From contig NZ_MTQF01000001.1 in assembly GCF_001975985.1 (NCBI RefSeq), positions 231,464-295,463 on the forward strand: DNA of 64,000 bases, written 5' to 3'. Under the pieces are notes generated by a model. The model made no database searches and was not told where the DNA came from. It saw only the letters and a program-made list of their open reading frames with translations. The translations under genes and the position numbers were made by a program. Below, piece after piece: positions 1 to 9,355 of the stretch. Numbering within the stretch: the first letter of the stretch is position 1; each line of letters begins with the position of its first letter. This DNA comes from [Flexibacter] sp. ATCC 35103 (GTDB taxonomy: Bacteria > Bacteroidota > Bacteroidia > Flavobacteriales > Flavobacteriaceae).

Positions 1-43
1 AAATAGGATTTTTTGTTTTTCAACTGTAAAAAACAGAAGGTAT

Positions 44-823
44 TTATTCTTCAGGAAGTAAATCATCTAAGTCTGATAACTTATAAAACTTAAGATCATT
101 CTGTTTCATATACTTACAAATAAACTCTAAGGTTTCAATTTTTGTCTGATAATTTTCGGTTACATTTTTTACCGGTTTATGACCGCAAAGAAGTAAAATT
201 TTATGGTGTTTTTTAGCATAATCCAACAATTCTAAAACATACGGAATACTAAAATGAATGTGACTGTTGTCTATATCAAAAGCAAAAACAATTTTCGAAT
301 TATTAAAGAAACTATCTTGTTTTTCAGGTGCTTCGCCTCCAAAAGCTCTTCCTCTTATTATTTTAAAATCTTTGGATAATTCTTTATCCAATGCCTGAGA
401 TCTTTCGCCATAAGGATAGGCAAATGAGGTAACATTAAATGATAATCTTTTCATAGAAACAATCATAGGATCTATTTCCTGTTTCATATAAGCATCGATT
501 CCATGTTGCTGAACAAACTTAACGGCATTATAATGATGGTATCCATGACCTGCAATTTCATGGCCTTCTTTTTGCATTTCAAGAAGTTTTTTTATTTGTG
601 GAGCTCCAATAGAATCTATTCTGCACACATTAAAAGTAGCTTTCCATCCGTATTTTTTCAAGGCCTGATCCGCTTCATACCATTCATCGACATAAGCATC
701 ATCAAATGATAAAAGCACACCCGCTTTATAAGGTTTTGATTCTGGCAGTTGCTTTTTAGTTTCGCAGGAAAAAAAGGTTAAGAACATTAAAAAAAGTATT
801 GCTTTTGTGTAGAATAGCTTCAT
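44..823 (-). CDS. Polysaccharide deacetylase family lipoprotein (NodB/CE4-like)
   Basis: Predicted envelope-anchored carbohydrate deacetylase; substrate unknown. The 259-residue product starts with a short basic/hydrophobic signal ending in the lipobox FFSC (Cys20), so it should be a lipoprotein. The NodB homology region begins at residue 35 with LLSFDDAY (Asp41-Asp42, the metal and base motif). It continues with AGHGYHH (His94 to His98), matching the HxxxH zinc motif of carbohydrate esterase family 4. A FAYPYG segment follows, as usual in this family. It is transcribed alone, divergently from the response regulator at 1153. Members act on peptidoglycan, chitin-like or exopolysaccharide N-acetyl groups, and nothing in the sequence separates these. 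Family assignment is firm. Confidence 0.85.
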   Translation of the reverse strand: MKLFYTKAILFLMFLTFFSCETKKQLPESKPYKAGVLLSFDDAYVDEWYEADQALKKYGWKATFNVCRIDSIGAPQIKKLLEMQKEGHEIAGHGYHHYNAVKFVQQHGIDAYMKQEIDPMIVSMKRLSFNVTSFAYPYGERSQALDKELSKDFKIIRGRAFGGEAPEKQDSFFNNSKIVFAFDIDNSHIHFSIPYVLELLDYAKKHHKILLLCGHKPVKNVTENYQTKIETLEFICKYMKQNDLKFYKLSDLDDLLPEE

Positions 824-1152
824 ATAGTACTTGTAGTTAATAGTTTTGGCTCTTAAAAAAATATATTTCTACTTCAAATATATAACATTCCAACACAGCA
901 TTTATTCTTGTTTCCGTAATTTTTATATAAACTGTTATTATATTCCTGTATCATTTTTTTGCAATAGCGATTACTTTTTAATTACTTTTATAACGACAAA
1001 ATTTGACCCAATGCTCTGGGTTTAGACACGATTTTGCAAATGGTAGAAAAATGTACTTTTAGAATAAAATAAAAAAAGTAATCCCATTACAAAATACTGC
1101 TAACTACTGCATTACTTACTGTACACTATAAAGTTTTCTATTATAACTCGTT
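824..1152. other. Intergenic region between divergent genes
   Basis: This 329-bp AT-rich spacer separates the deacetylase lipoprotein from the response regulator and must carry both promoters. I see no clean TTG-N19-TAnnTTTG element, no RNA gene and no open frame worth calling. Confidence 0.5.
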
Positions 1153-1845
1153 ATGAATAAAGTATTATTAGTTGAGGACGATCCCAGAGTAGCTTCTTTT
1201 ATTACAAGAGGACTTGAGGAACATCTCTATGAAGTCAAAACGATTGCAAAAGGTTTTGAGGCTATAAAAGAAGTTATGGAAAATGACTATAATATCATTA
1301 TTCTTGATATTATGCTTCCGGATATAACAGGATTTGAAGTTTGCGAAGTGTTAAGAAGCAGAAAAATAATCGTTCCAATATTAATTTTGAGCGCTCTCGA
1401 TACGCCACACGAGAAAGTAAAAGGTTTACAAGCCGGCGCTGACGATTATTTAGCAAAGCCTTTTTTGTTTGAAGAATTACTGGCCAGAATAAACGCTCAG
1501 CTTCGCCGTGCAGAATTCAGTACCGGAATTCTGGATTTTCAGTCCTATGCCGGAATCCAAATTAACATGAAAGAACAAAGCGCCACAAGAGATGGAAAAG
1601 AACTTAATTTATCTTCCAGAGAATTAAAGCTTTTGATTTTTTTTATGAAAAACCGCGAAAAGGCATTATCCCGAATCGCTATCGCACAAGCGGTTTGGAA
1701 TATCGATTTTGATACTACATCAAATACAGTTGATGTCTATATTAATTATTTACGCAACAAAATAGATAAAAATTTCCCTACTCCGCTTATTCATACTATA
1801 AAAGGAACAGGATATATGCTCAAACAAAAGAGTTATGAATCTTAA
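1153..1845 (+). CDS. OmpR/PhoB-family response regulator
   Basis: Cytoplasmic DNA-binding output protein of a two-component system. The 230-residue product has a receiver domain (residues 1-115) with the acidic pair VEDD (8-10), the phospho-acceptor Asp52 in ILDIMLPD, and Lys102 in LAKPF. A winged-helix DNA-binding domain fills residues 130-225, with ELNLSSRELKLL and VDVYINYLRNKI. Its stop overlaps the start of the histidine kinase by 11 bp, so the two are co-transcribed and translationally coupled. The regulon is unknown, but 11-bp phased repeats, the usual arrangement of OmpR-family sites, lie at 4888-4931 in front of the TonB receptor. That link is inference. ATG at 1153 is the only start giving an intact receiver domain. 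Confidence 0.93.
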   Translation: MNKVLLVEDDPRVASFITRGLEEHLYEVKTIAKGFEAIKEVMENDYNIIILDIMLPDITGFEVCEVLRSRKIIVPILILSALDTPHEKVKGLQAGADDYLAKPFLFEELLARINAQLRRAEFSTGILDFQSYAGIQINMKEQSATRDGKELNLSSRELKLLIFFMKNREKALSRIAIAQAVWNIDFDTTSNTVDVYINYLRNKIDKNFPTPLIHTIKGTGYMLKQKSYES

Positions 1846-3202
1846 AAACAAATTAGCGGTTAATTCTACTTTGCTGTTTGCTTTTATAGTGGGACTGCTT
1901 ATGGCGGGTTCTTTCCTTTTTTTCAGAAGTCATATGAAGGACCTTTATTTTGACAATCTGGAAGATCATGCGATGATAACGGCGTTATTTTATTTTGAAA
2001 AAGATGAGATAAAAGAAATGAACAGCACTCGTTACAACCAAATTGAACTTCAGTACAAACGAATAAACAACGAATCGATACGGGTTTATGATGCTAAAAC
2101 CAATAAACTTTATATACACGATCATATTGATTTTGATTTAAGCGAAAAAGACTTAAAAAATATCGCCAAAGAAAAACTGCAAACTTTTACAAGGGGCAAA
2201 AGACAATTTGTAGCATTATTTTATAAAGACAATCAGGGTGATTTTATAATTGTAGTTTCAGGAATCGATCGCGCGGGTAACCGACAACTTGAGATTCTTG
2301 GATTTATGTTTATTCTGTTTTATCTGGCAGGAATTCCATTAAATTATCTTTTAGGAACATTCCTGGCAAAGCAAACTTTTCGTCCGTTTACAGATGTGAT
2401 CGAAAAAGTAAACACCATAACTACAGAAAATCTCCATTCCAGATTAGATGTCCCTAATAAAAATGGTAAAGATGAAATTAAAGAACTCGTTACCACTTTT
2501 AATTATCTTCTTGAAAGATTAGAAAGCGGCATAATGATCCAGAATAATTTTCTAAAAAATGCGTCGCACGAATTAAAAACTCCGCTTACTATTATTATTG
2601 GAGACATCGATGTATCACTCCAGCAGCCCAGAACAAACGAGCAATACGAGCAAATATTAAAATCCCTCAGAAAAGATACGTTACATCTTAAGGCAACTCT
2701 CGAAGGACTTTTGGTATTATCAGGACTTGAACTCTCTGAACCTCAGCAAATGGAAATCGTTAGAATCGATGAGATCTTATGGAATGTTCTCGAAAAGAAA
2801 GCGATAGAATATCCGGAATCCAAAATCTCTGTAAATCTTGATGCTATTGCTGATCATGAAGATTTACTTTCTGTATCTGCCAATAAACACATGCTTTTTA
2901 TTGCGCTGTACAATATTGTAGATAATGCTGTAAAATTCTCCTCTCCTAAACCCGTAGAAATATTTGCACTTTCAGACCAAAATAAACTTGTGATTAAAAT
3001 TTCAGATCATGGTTCCGGAATTTCAGAAAGTGACCAGAAATCTATTTTCGATCTTTTTTACAGGAGCGATAATACACGACATATTCAGGGACAGGGATTA
3101 GGTCTTTTTATCACGATGCAAATACTCAAACTTCATCATATTAATCTAATAGTAGATTCTGAACTTGGCAAAGGAACTTCATTTTCTTTAGTGTTTCCTT
3201 GA
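1835..3202 (+). CDS. Membrane sensor histidine kinase (HisKA type)
   Basis: Partner kinase of the OmpR-type regulator at 1153. The 455-residue protein has a transmembrane segment at about residues 10-30, an extracytoplasmic sensor loop of about 120 residues, and a second membrane segment near 153-178. A HAMP-like linker and a HisKA domain follow, with the phospho-acceptor His245 in NASHELKTPL. The HATPase domain shows the N box NIVDNAVKF and G boxes DHGSGIS and GQGLGLF. The gene overlaps the regulator by 11 bp. The periplasmic loop shows no domain I recognise, so the signal is unknown. A tandem repeat array follows immediately downstream. Confidence 0.93.
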   Translation: MNLKNKLAVNSTLLFAFIVGLLMAGSFLFFRSHMKDLYFDNLEDHAMITALFYFEKDEIKEMNSTRYNQIELQYKRINNESIRVYDAKTNKLYIHDHIDFDLSEKDLKNIAKEKLQTFTRGKRQFVALFYKDNQGDFIIVVSGIDRAGNRQLEILGFMFILFYLAGIPLNYLLGTFLAKQTFRPFTDVIEKVNTITTENLHSRLDVPNKNGKDEIKELVTTFNYLLERLESGIMIQNNFLKNASHELKTPLTIIIGDIDVSLQQPRTNEQYEQILKSLRKDTLHLKATLEGLLVLSGLELSEPQQMEIVRIDEILWNVLEKKAIEYPESKISVNLDAIADHEDLLSVSANKHMLFIALYNIVDNAVKFSSPKPVEIFALSDQNKLVIKISDHGSGISESDQKSIFDLFYRSDNTRHIQGQGLGLFITMQILKLHHINLIVDSELGKGTSFSLVFP

Positions 3203-3381
3203 GTTATCGGGAAAAATGGTTAAATGATTTTTTCTCTCGCAGATTCCGCAGATTGAGCAGATCTAATTTTTTTAATTAAGCTCCAGCGGAGCAAAATATC
3301 TATAGAGAATATATTATGCTATTTGCATCAAAGCTCCAGCAGAGCGAAATATCTATAGAAAATATATCCGTTATCCGCATC
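3203..3381. repeat. Short interspersed repeats: CGCAGAT family and GCTCC/GGAGC palindromes
   Basis: Immediately after the kinase lies a copy of a repeat with CGCAGATTCCGCAGATTGAG (around 3240). Two or three single copies of the palindrome GCTCCAGCGGAGC or a variant follow, each followed by AAATATCTATAGA. The same families recur at 14282-14371 and 50361-51049, so they are dispersed elements and not part of any gene here. Confidence 0.75.
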
Positions 3382-4771
3382 AAAGCTCCAGCGGAGCGAA
3401 ATATCTATAGAAAATATATCCGTTGTGACATCAAAGCTCCAGCGGAGCGAAATCTATATTATACCTAATTATTAAATATATCGCCCCGATGGGGCTTTTC
3501 GAAATATGGAAATTAAATTTCTATAAATATAGCGTCCCGCTGGGACTTATTTCCCCGCAAGCTTAAAGAATTTAATAGAATTAAAGTTATGTCTCTATGT
3601 TTTAAATAATAGCTGCTAATTATAAAATAAAAATCTACCCAATCTGCAAGAGCTGTGTGAAAAAAATTCAACACATAGAAATATAGATCGTTATATTCTT
3701 CATAAAGATAATTTCAAAAAAATCTAGATTTTCACACATAGCTTTGTCAATGCTGTTATGTGATAATATTAAAATTGAACGTCGTTTTTAAAGCTCCAGC
3801 GGAGCGAAATATCTATAGAAAATATATCCGTTGTGACATCAAAGCTCCAGCGGAGCGAAATCTATATTATACCTAATTATTAAATATATCGCCCCGATGG
3901 GGCTTTTCGAAATATGGAAATTAAATTTCTATAAATATAGCGTCCCGCTGGGACTTATTTCCCCGCAAGCTTAATGAATTAATAGAATTAAAGCTATGTC
4001 TATGTTTTAAATAATAGCTACCAATTATAAAATAAAAATCTGCCTAATCAGCAAGATCTGTGTGAAAAAAATTCAACACATAGAAACATAGATCGTTATA
4101 TTCTTCATAAAGATAATTTCAAAAAAATCTAGATTTTCACACATAGCTTTGTCAATGCTGTTATGTGGTAATATTAAAAGTGAACGTCGTTTTTAAAGCT
4201 CCAGAGGAGCAAAATATCTATAGAAAATATATCCGTTGTGACATCAAAGCTCCAGCGGAGCGAAATCTATATTATGTCTAATTATTAAATAGGTCACCCC
4301 GATGGGGCTTTTCGAAATATGGAAATTAAATTTCTATAAATATAGCGTCCCGCTGGGACTTATTTCCCCGCAAGCTTAATGAATTAATAGAATTAAAGCT
4401 ATGTCTATGTTTTAAATAATAGCTACCAATTATAAAATAAAAATCTGCCTAATCAGCAAGATCTGTGTGAAAAAAATTCAACACATAGAAACATAGATCG
4501 TTATATTCTTCATAAAGATAATTTCAAAAAAATCTAGATTTTCACACATAGCTTGGTCAATGCTGTTATGTGATAATATTAAAAGTGAACGTCGTTTTTA
4601 AAGCTCCAGAGGAGCAAAATATCTATAGAAAAATATTACGTTATTCGCATCAAGCTCCAGCGGAGCGAAATTTATGTTATATCTAATTATTAAATAGGTC
4701 ACCCCGATGGTGCTTTTCGAAATATGGAAATTAAATTTCTATAAATATAGCGTCCCGCTGGGACTTATTAT
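3382..4771. repeat. Tandem array of about 405-bp intergenic repeat units (3.4 copies)
   Basis: Units begin with AAAGCTCCAGCGGAGCG or a variant at 3382, 3790, 4195 and 4600, giving periods of 408, 405 and 405 bp. The last copy is truncated near 4771. Each unit holds three kinds of short palindrome: GCTCC-AGC-GGAGC (twice), GCCCC-GAT-GGGGC, and GTCCC-GCT-GGGAC. A longer segment with ACACATAG and CTATGTGT motifs lies between them. Units differ by point changes only, pointing to recent duplication. No unit carries a convincing open frame. This is an expansion of the palindromic repeat family seen singly elsewhere in the window. Confidence 0.9.
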
Positions 4772-4887
4772 CTGAAATCTAAAAGAGTTTAAATAGAAAT
4801 AAAGCTTATGTTTCTATGTGTTTAACAATAGCCAATTCCACTTTAAGATTATCCGTTTTTTGTGATCGGTAACATTTGCTTAACACT

Positions 4888-4931
4888 CTAATCTTTTTCT
4901 AATCTACTTTAAATCCAGCTTTAATCTACTT
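4888..4931. promoter_or_regulatory. Four 11-bp phased direct repeats upstream of the TonB receptor
   Basis: Four consecutive 11-mers align: CTAATCTTTTT, CTAATCTACTT, TAAATCCAGCT and TTAATCTACTT. The loose consensus is YTAATCTACTT, one copy per helical turn. Direct heptamer-plus-4 arrays of this period are the classic footprint of PhoB/OmpR-type winged-helix dimers. The array sits about 175 bp before the receptor at 5106. The regulator is not shown by sequence; the pair at 1153-3202 is the nearest candidate. Confidence 0.45.
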
Positions 4932-5105
4932 GTTTTTAGCTTTTTACTCAAGTAGTTGATTTTAAAGAGCTAATTGATTTCTTATGAAATAACATCTTGA
5001 TAATCCTTAGTTAACAATGAATTGTTTTATGATTTTAAGTTAACAAAAGCGTTAAATCTGATCGAAACAAACCGAGTTTCTTTGTCAAATAAAAACTAAA
5101 CAACA

Positions 5106-8100
5106 ATGACAAAACTAAAACTCTTTTTTTCGGCAGTGATGCTTCTCGTAATGGGAAACATTTTTGCCCAAATTACAACCTCATCCTTATCTGCAAAAGT
5201 AAATGATGGTACAAGCCCTCTTAACGGAGCTGAGGTTACATTAACACATTTACCTACCAATTCAGTTTACAGAGCGGTAACTGATAAGCAAGGCAGGTTT
5301 AGTTTCGAAAATTTAAATGCCGGCGGTCCTTACGAATTAGAAATTAAAAGTCCGGGCGCAAAAGATTACTCTAACGCACAAATACACTTAGCACTTGGCG
5401 ATAACGATTTGCCAACAATTGTGGTTAGTAAAGCAGACGACAATGTATTAGACGAAGTGGTAATAACAAGTTCTAAACCTTCATCTAAAAATAACGGTAC
5501 AAGTATTAATGAGAAAAAAATTAATGGTTTACCATTAATCAACAGAGGAATTCAGGATGTTACAAAACTGGTTCCTCAAAGTTCTAACAATTCGTTTGCA
5601 GGAACCAATTTTAGATATAATAACGTAACAATTGACGGTTCTATCAACAATGATGCAATTGGTTTTAGCCCGTCTTTAGGAGGACAATCCGGAACATCAG
5701 GAATGCCGGGAAGCAGTACACGTTCAAACTCTATAAGTTTAGATGCAATACAGGATATTCAGGTTTATATCGCTCCTTATGATATTAAATTAGGTAACTT
5801 TTTAGGAGGAAGTGTAAATGCAGTAACCCGCAGCGGTACAAATGAAGTAACAGGATCTATTTACAGTTATGGCAGAAGTGCTGCTATCACAGGTCCTAAT
5901 AATGCCGGCGATGGTTCTAAAATGCCAAGTTCTTTTGGTGATTATCAAGTTGGTTTCAGATTAGGTTTACCAATCATCAAAGATAAATTGTTCTTTTTTA
6001 CCAATATGGAATATGCAGAGCGAACAGATCCTTTGTTTTATAATGCAGGACAAACAGATTCTAACGGAAAATTAACTTCGTTAGTTGATAACGCCACTGC
6101 TGAACAAATTTCAAACTTCGTAAAAACAAACTACGGATTTGATCCGGGAAGTTATGGTGCATACAACAACTTTGCAAAGAGCCAGAAATTCTTCAATAAA
6201 TTAGATTGGAAAATTAATGACAAACATTCCCTTTCGTTAAGAAACAATACCGTTATATCTCAAGCTTCAAACTTAGAGCGCGATGCAGCAAATTTCAGGT
6301 TTTCAAGCATGGATTTTACTCAGAAAAACCAATCTGTTAGTACGGTTTTAGAATTAAAAAGCCATTTTAACAGCCAATGGTCCAACTCCTTTATTGCAAG
6401 TTATTCAGCCATTAAAGATTATCGTGATCCAAAATCAGGAAATGCTATGTTTCCTCAAGCAGAAATTGGCTATAACGGAGGAACAATTTTCTTAGGAAAC
6501 GATCGTGAGGCAACTGTTTTTAATATGAAACAAAACACAGCCGAAATTACAGACAACCTTACTTACAAAACAGGAAACCATACTTTGTTGTTTGGTACGC
6601 ACAACGAATTCTATGATATTAATTACGGATTTGTAAACGCCCTTAACGGAAGAGTTTCATACAAATCCCTGGCAGATTTTTACAGCAAAACTCCTACCCG
6701 CGTTCGTGGAACATATCCTTTTGACGGTTCTACTAGAGATGAGATTTTTAATAATCCATATGCTAAATTCAAAGTAAATCTTTATAGCGTTTATGTACAG
6801 GACGAAATTAGAATTGGCAACAAATTAAAAGTTACTCCGGGTGTCAGAGTTGATTATACAGATTTGCCAAATAAACCAAAATTAAGCCCGCAGGTTCAAA
6901 ATTCTCCAGCTGACCCAAATTACGGAACAACATATAATTATACTCCGTTAAATCAAATTAGCAACAACTTTTTTACTACTGCATTAGTTTCTCCAAGAGT
7001 AGGATTTACGTATAATGTAGACGAAGATAAAACGCTTGTTTTAAGAGGCGGATCCGGAGTATTTACAGGCAGAATTCCGTTTGCATGGTTAGGATATGCG
7101 TATTATAATGATGGTGTAGGTTACGGAAGTTATGATAAAAACAACCTTACTCCTGCTCAGGTTGCAGCAGCTGGTGATCCTTTAGCAAACAACGGTTTAA
7201 ACGGATATCACGATGCAACGCCAAAAGTTCAGGCAGATTTAGTAGACAATAAATTTAAAATGCCGGCAGTTTTAAGAAACTCATTGGCTATCGATAAAAT
7301 TATAGACGGATATAAATTTACAACAGAAGGTATTTATACAAAAGTAATTCGTGATCTTGAATTTCAACAAGTAAATAAACTGGATAACCCAACTTATTTC
7401 TCTTATGACACGAATCACCAAATGCCAATTTATGCTGCAAACATTAATCCGGCTTTCTCAAATGCTTACTTGCTTTCTAACACAAGCAAAGGTTACAGAT
7501 ACAGTATTACTGAGATGATCTCAAAAACATATGATTTTGGTGTAAACTTTATGGTGGCATATACTTATGGAGATTCTCGTGACGTTACAAACGGAATTCG
7601 TAACTCTATGGAAAGTAACTTCCAGATGAACCAGTCCCTGACACCTAATGATCCTCAATTGGCAACTTCTAACTTTAATATCAAACACAGAATTGTTTCT
7701 AATGTAGGATATGCAGTAAAATTAGCTGATAACAATACTTTCTCTGCTAATGTATATTTTAATGCCCAATCAGGAAATCCGTTTTCATGGGGATTTGTAA
7801 ACTCTACAATTGCAGGAACAGGACAAGCAGCAGGTTTGGCATACATTTTTAAAGATGCAGCAGAAGCAGCTAAATATATTGGAGTAAATGCTGCAGGTGT
7901 ACCATCAGCTACAGCAGCTCAGCAAGTTGCAGATTACGAAGCTTTTATTAATGGAAATGATTATTTAAAAAGCAGAAGAGGAACATTTACACAAAGAAAT
8001 GGCGATACGACTCCATGGAATATTCAGGCAGATTTGAAATTAATGGATGAAATCAAAGTTACAAAAGTAGGTACATTTCAAGTTTCATTTAGTATGGCAA

Positions 8101-8321
8101 ATATTGGAAACCTTATCAACAAAGATTGGGGAAGAAGTTACTCTGTTCCAAACACTTACAATTCAACAGCAAACCTTGGTTTAACAAAATCAGGAAACTT
8201 AGGCGGAGTTGCTACTGGCGACCCAACATATACTTTCCAGAAACCAACGGCTACACCTTATACGATAGATCAATTAGCATCAAGATTTCAAGGACAGCTT
8301 GGTGTTAGGTATTCGTTCTAA
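5106..8321 (+). CDS. Oar-like TonB-dependent outer-membrane receptor
   Basis: Large outer-membrane beta-barrel transporter or adhesin-like receptor. The 1071-residue protein has a signal peptide ending near GNIFAQ (21-22). A carboxypeptidase-regulatory-like beta-sandwich follows at residues 25-105 (DGTSPLNGAEVTL, GRFSFENL), then a plug (115-240, with VVITSSKPSSKN and LGGSVNAVTRSG) and a long barrel ending in the aromatic LGVRYSF. There is no SusD partner next to it, which fits Oar-type rather than SusC-type receptors. Substrate unknown. It forms its own transcription unit, with phased repeats in the upstream region and a strong terminator 26 bp after the stop. Confidence 0.9.
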   Translation: MTKLKLFFSAVMLLVMGNIFAQITTSSLSAKVNDGTSPLNGAEVTLTHLPTNSVYRAVTDKQGRFSFENLNAGGPYELEIKSPGAKDYSNAQIHLALGDNDLPTIVVSKADDNVLDEVVITSSKPSSKNNGTSINEKKINGLPLINRGIQDVTKLVPQSSNNSFAGTNFRYNNVTIDGSINNDAIGFSPSLGGQSGTSGMPGSSTRSNSISLDAIQDIQVYIAPYDIKLGNFLGGSVNAVTRSGTNEVTGSIYSYGRSAAITGPNNAGDGSKMPSSFGDYQVGFRLGLPIIKDKLFFFTNMEYAERTDPLFYNAGQTDSNGKLTSLVDNATAEQISNFVKTNYGFDPGSYGAYNNFAKSQKFFNKLDWKINDKHSLSLRNNTVISQASNLERDAANFRFSSMDFTQKNQSVSTVLELKSHFNSQWSNSFIASYSAIKDYRDPKSGNAMFPQAEIGYNGGTIFLGNDREATVFNMKQNTAEITDNLTYKTGNHTLLFGTHNEFYDINYGFVNALNGRVSYKSLADFYSKTPTRVRGTYPFDGSTRDEIFNNPYAKFKVNLYSVYVQDEIRIGNKLKVTPGVRVDYTDLPNKPKLSPQVQNSPADPNYGTTYNYTPLNQISNNFFTTALVSPRVGFTYNVDEDKTLVLRGGSGVFTGRIPFAWLGYAYYNDGVGYGSYDKNNLTPAQVAAAGDPLANNGLNGYHDATPKVQADLVDNKFKMPAVLRNSLAIDKIIDGYKFTTEGIYTKVIRDLEFQQVNKLDNPTYFSYDTNHQMPIYAANINPAFSNAYLLSNTSKGYRYSITEMISKTYDFGVNFMVAYTYGDSRDVTNGIRNSMESNFQMNQSLTPNDPQLATSNFNIKHRIVSNVGYAVKLADNNTFSANVYFNAQSGNPFSWGFVNSTIAGTGQAAGLAYIFKDAAEAAKYIGVNAAGVPSATAAQQVADYEAFINGNDYLKSRRGTFTQRNGDTTPWNIQADLKLMDEIKVTKVGTFQVSFSMANIGNLINKDWGRSYSVPNTYNSTANLGLTKSGNLGGVATGDPTYTFQKPTATPYTIDQLASRFQGQLGVRYSF

Positions 8322-8347
8322 AGATTGTGTTTTTATTTTTTTATTAT

Positions 8348-8378
8348 CCCCCAGTTTCATGCGGTTTGAAACTGGGGG
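8348..8378 (+). terminator. Rho-independent terminator after the TonB receptor
   Basis: A perfect 11-bp stem (CCCCCAGTTTC with GAAACTGGGGG) closes a 9-nt loop and is followed by ATTTTTC. It lies 26 bp after the receptor stop. Confidence 0.85.
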
Positions 8379-8418
8379 ATTTTTCATGAATTTTACTCCG
8401 GAATCTTTCTGATATCAC

Positions 8419-8445
8419 AAAAAAAAGATACCATTTATGATATCT
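8419..8445 (-). terminator. Terminator of the receiver-like gene
   Basis: On the minus strand a hairpin of 9-nt arms (AGATATCAT with ATGGTATCT, one mismatch) is followed by a run of T. It lies just after the stop of the gene at 8458-8913. Confidence 0.6.
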
Positions 8446-8457
8446 CTCTTTTTGCGA

Positions 8458-8913
8458 CTATTCAATTTTTATTGATTTGATTTCTATTTTATTATACTGG
8501 GCAATAGATTTTGGTTTGCTCCAGTATTCTATAATCGTCTTGATTACCTGCTTGAACTTATCATAGTCAAAAGGCTTCACAAAATAGCTGTGAGTAGGCA
8601 GCGAATAAGGATCGATTACAAAACTCTGCTCAAATAGTGTTGTAAAAAACAAATACGGACAGTTAAACATCGTTCCTACCCCATTGTCAGGATTTGTTTC
8701 CATAACCTTGTAATTCATAACATTCAACAATACAATATCAGAGAAAACCAAAAAAGGTTTTATTTTGTTGCGCAACATATAACTGCAAGCTGCTTCGGCA
8801 GTATTAAAATATATAATCGAGTTGGTGTAATTTAACTCCATAAAAACCTCAATAAATAATTTACGGTCTTCCTGCTTATTCTCGATTACTACTATAGGTC
8901 CTTTTTTATTCAT
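8458..8913 (-). CDS. Stand-alone receiver-like protein (degenerate CheY fold)
   Basis: The 151-residue protein looks like a single response-regulator receiver domain without an output domain. The beta1 segment IVVIENKQEDRKL replaces the usual double-acid pair by Glu-Asn. The beta3 segment FLVFSDIVLLN keeps an Asp that could accept phosphate. YFVKPFDYDKF keeps the conserved Lys-Pro. Small receivers of this kind are common in Flavobacteria and may relay phosphate or signal by protein contact. No kinase is adjacent. The loss of one acidic residue makes normal phosphorylation uncertain. The gene is monocistronic and convergent with the TonB receptor. Confidence 0.75.
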   Translation of the reverse strand: MNKKGPIVVIENKQEDRKLFIEVFMELNYTNSIIYFNTAEAACSYMLRNKIKPFLVFSDIVLLNVMNYKVMETNPDNGVGTMFNCPYLFFTTLFEQSFVIDPYSLPTHSYFVKPFDYDKFKQVIKTIIEYWSKPKSIAQYNKIEIKSIKIE

Positions 8914-9017
8914 AGTAATAAGTTTAAATTCTTATTTAAATGGGCGATAATTACACGCACAAATTCTATGTAAATATTTTAAAATAAGCTCAAAAAAACT
9001 TACAAAATCCTTTGTTC

Positions 9018-9086
9018 AAATTATATAATTTTCATTCTGACAGTTTTCACCTTCACTTTACTTAATATGCTGAAAATTATATAATT
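9018..9086. repeat. 16-bp perfect inverted repeat with 36-bp spacer
   Basis: AATTATATAATTTTCA at 9019-9034 is the exact reverse complement of TGAAAATTATATAATT at 9071-9086. Each arm contains the palindrome AATTATATAATT. It lies between the receiver-like gene and the small basic protein gene, upstream of both. It could be an operator or a looping site; function is not shown. Confidence 0.5.
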
Positions 9087-9208
9087 ACTGCGTATAATCG
9101 TATAATTAAAAAACTATGGGTTGCTAGTAATTTTGGATTAACCTTTTAGTATTCAACAAAATGAAATAAAAGGAAATTTATATACATATTAATTTAACAT
9201 CTAACATT

Positions 9209-9334
9209 ATGAACACTTCAAACCACAAAAACAGCAGTACTTCAAGTACAAAATCAACAGATAAAAAAACAGGTACTTCAAAAAGTACTACAAAATCTGC
9301 TGATACTAAAAAGTCTCCAATGACTAAAAAGTAA
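9209..9334 (+). CDS. 41-residue Lys/Ser/Thr-rich basic protein
   Basis: A small open frame begins ATG at 9209 and ends TAA at 9334. The 41-residue product is almost entirely Ser, Thr, Lys, Asn and Asp, with repeated KSTT and KSAD-like units, no hydrophobic core and a net positive charge. It resembles histone H1 tail-like or disordered DNA-binding peptides, but no function can be assigned. It precedes the very acidic protein at 9356 by 21 bp in the same direction, so both are probably on one transcript. It could be non-coding, but the low-complexity composition is carried in one frame from ATG to stop and suggests a real peptide. Confidence 0.6.
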   Translation: MNTSNHKNSSTSSTKSTDKKTGTSKSTTKSADTKKSPMTKK

Positions 9335-9355
9335 AAACCTTTAAATCATTATAAT

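Noticed and set aside
3382..4771. CRISPR array
   Set aside because: Units are about 405 bp and identical throughout, without short repeats separated by unique spacers, and no cas genes are present.
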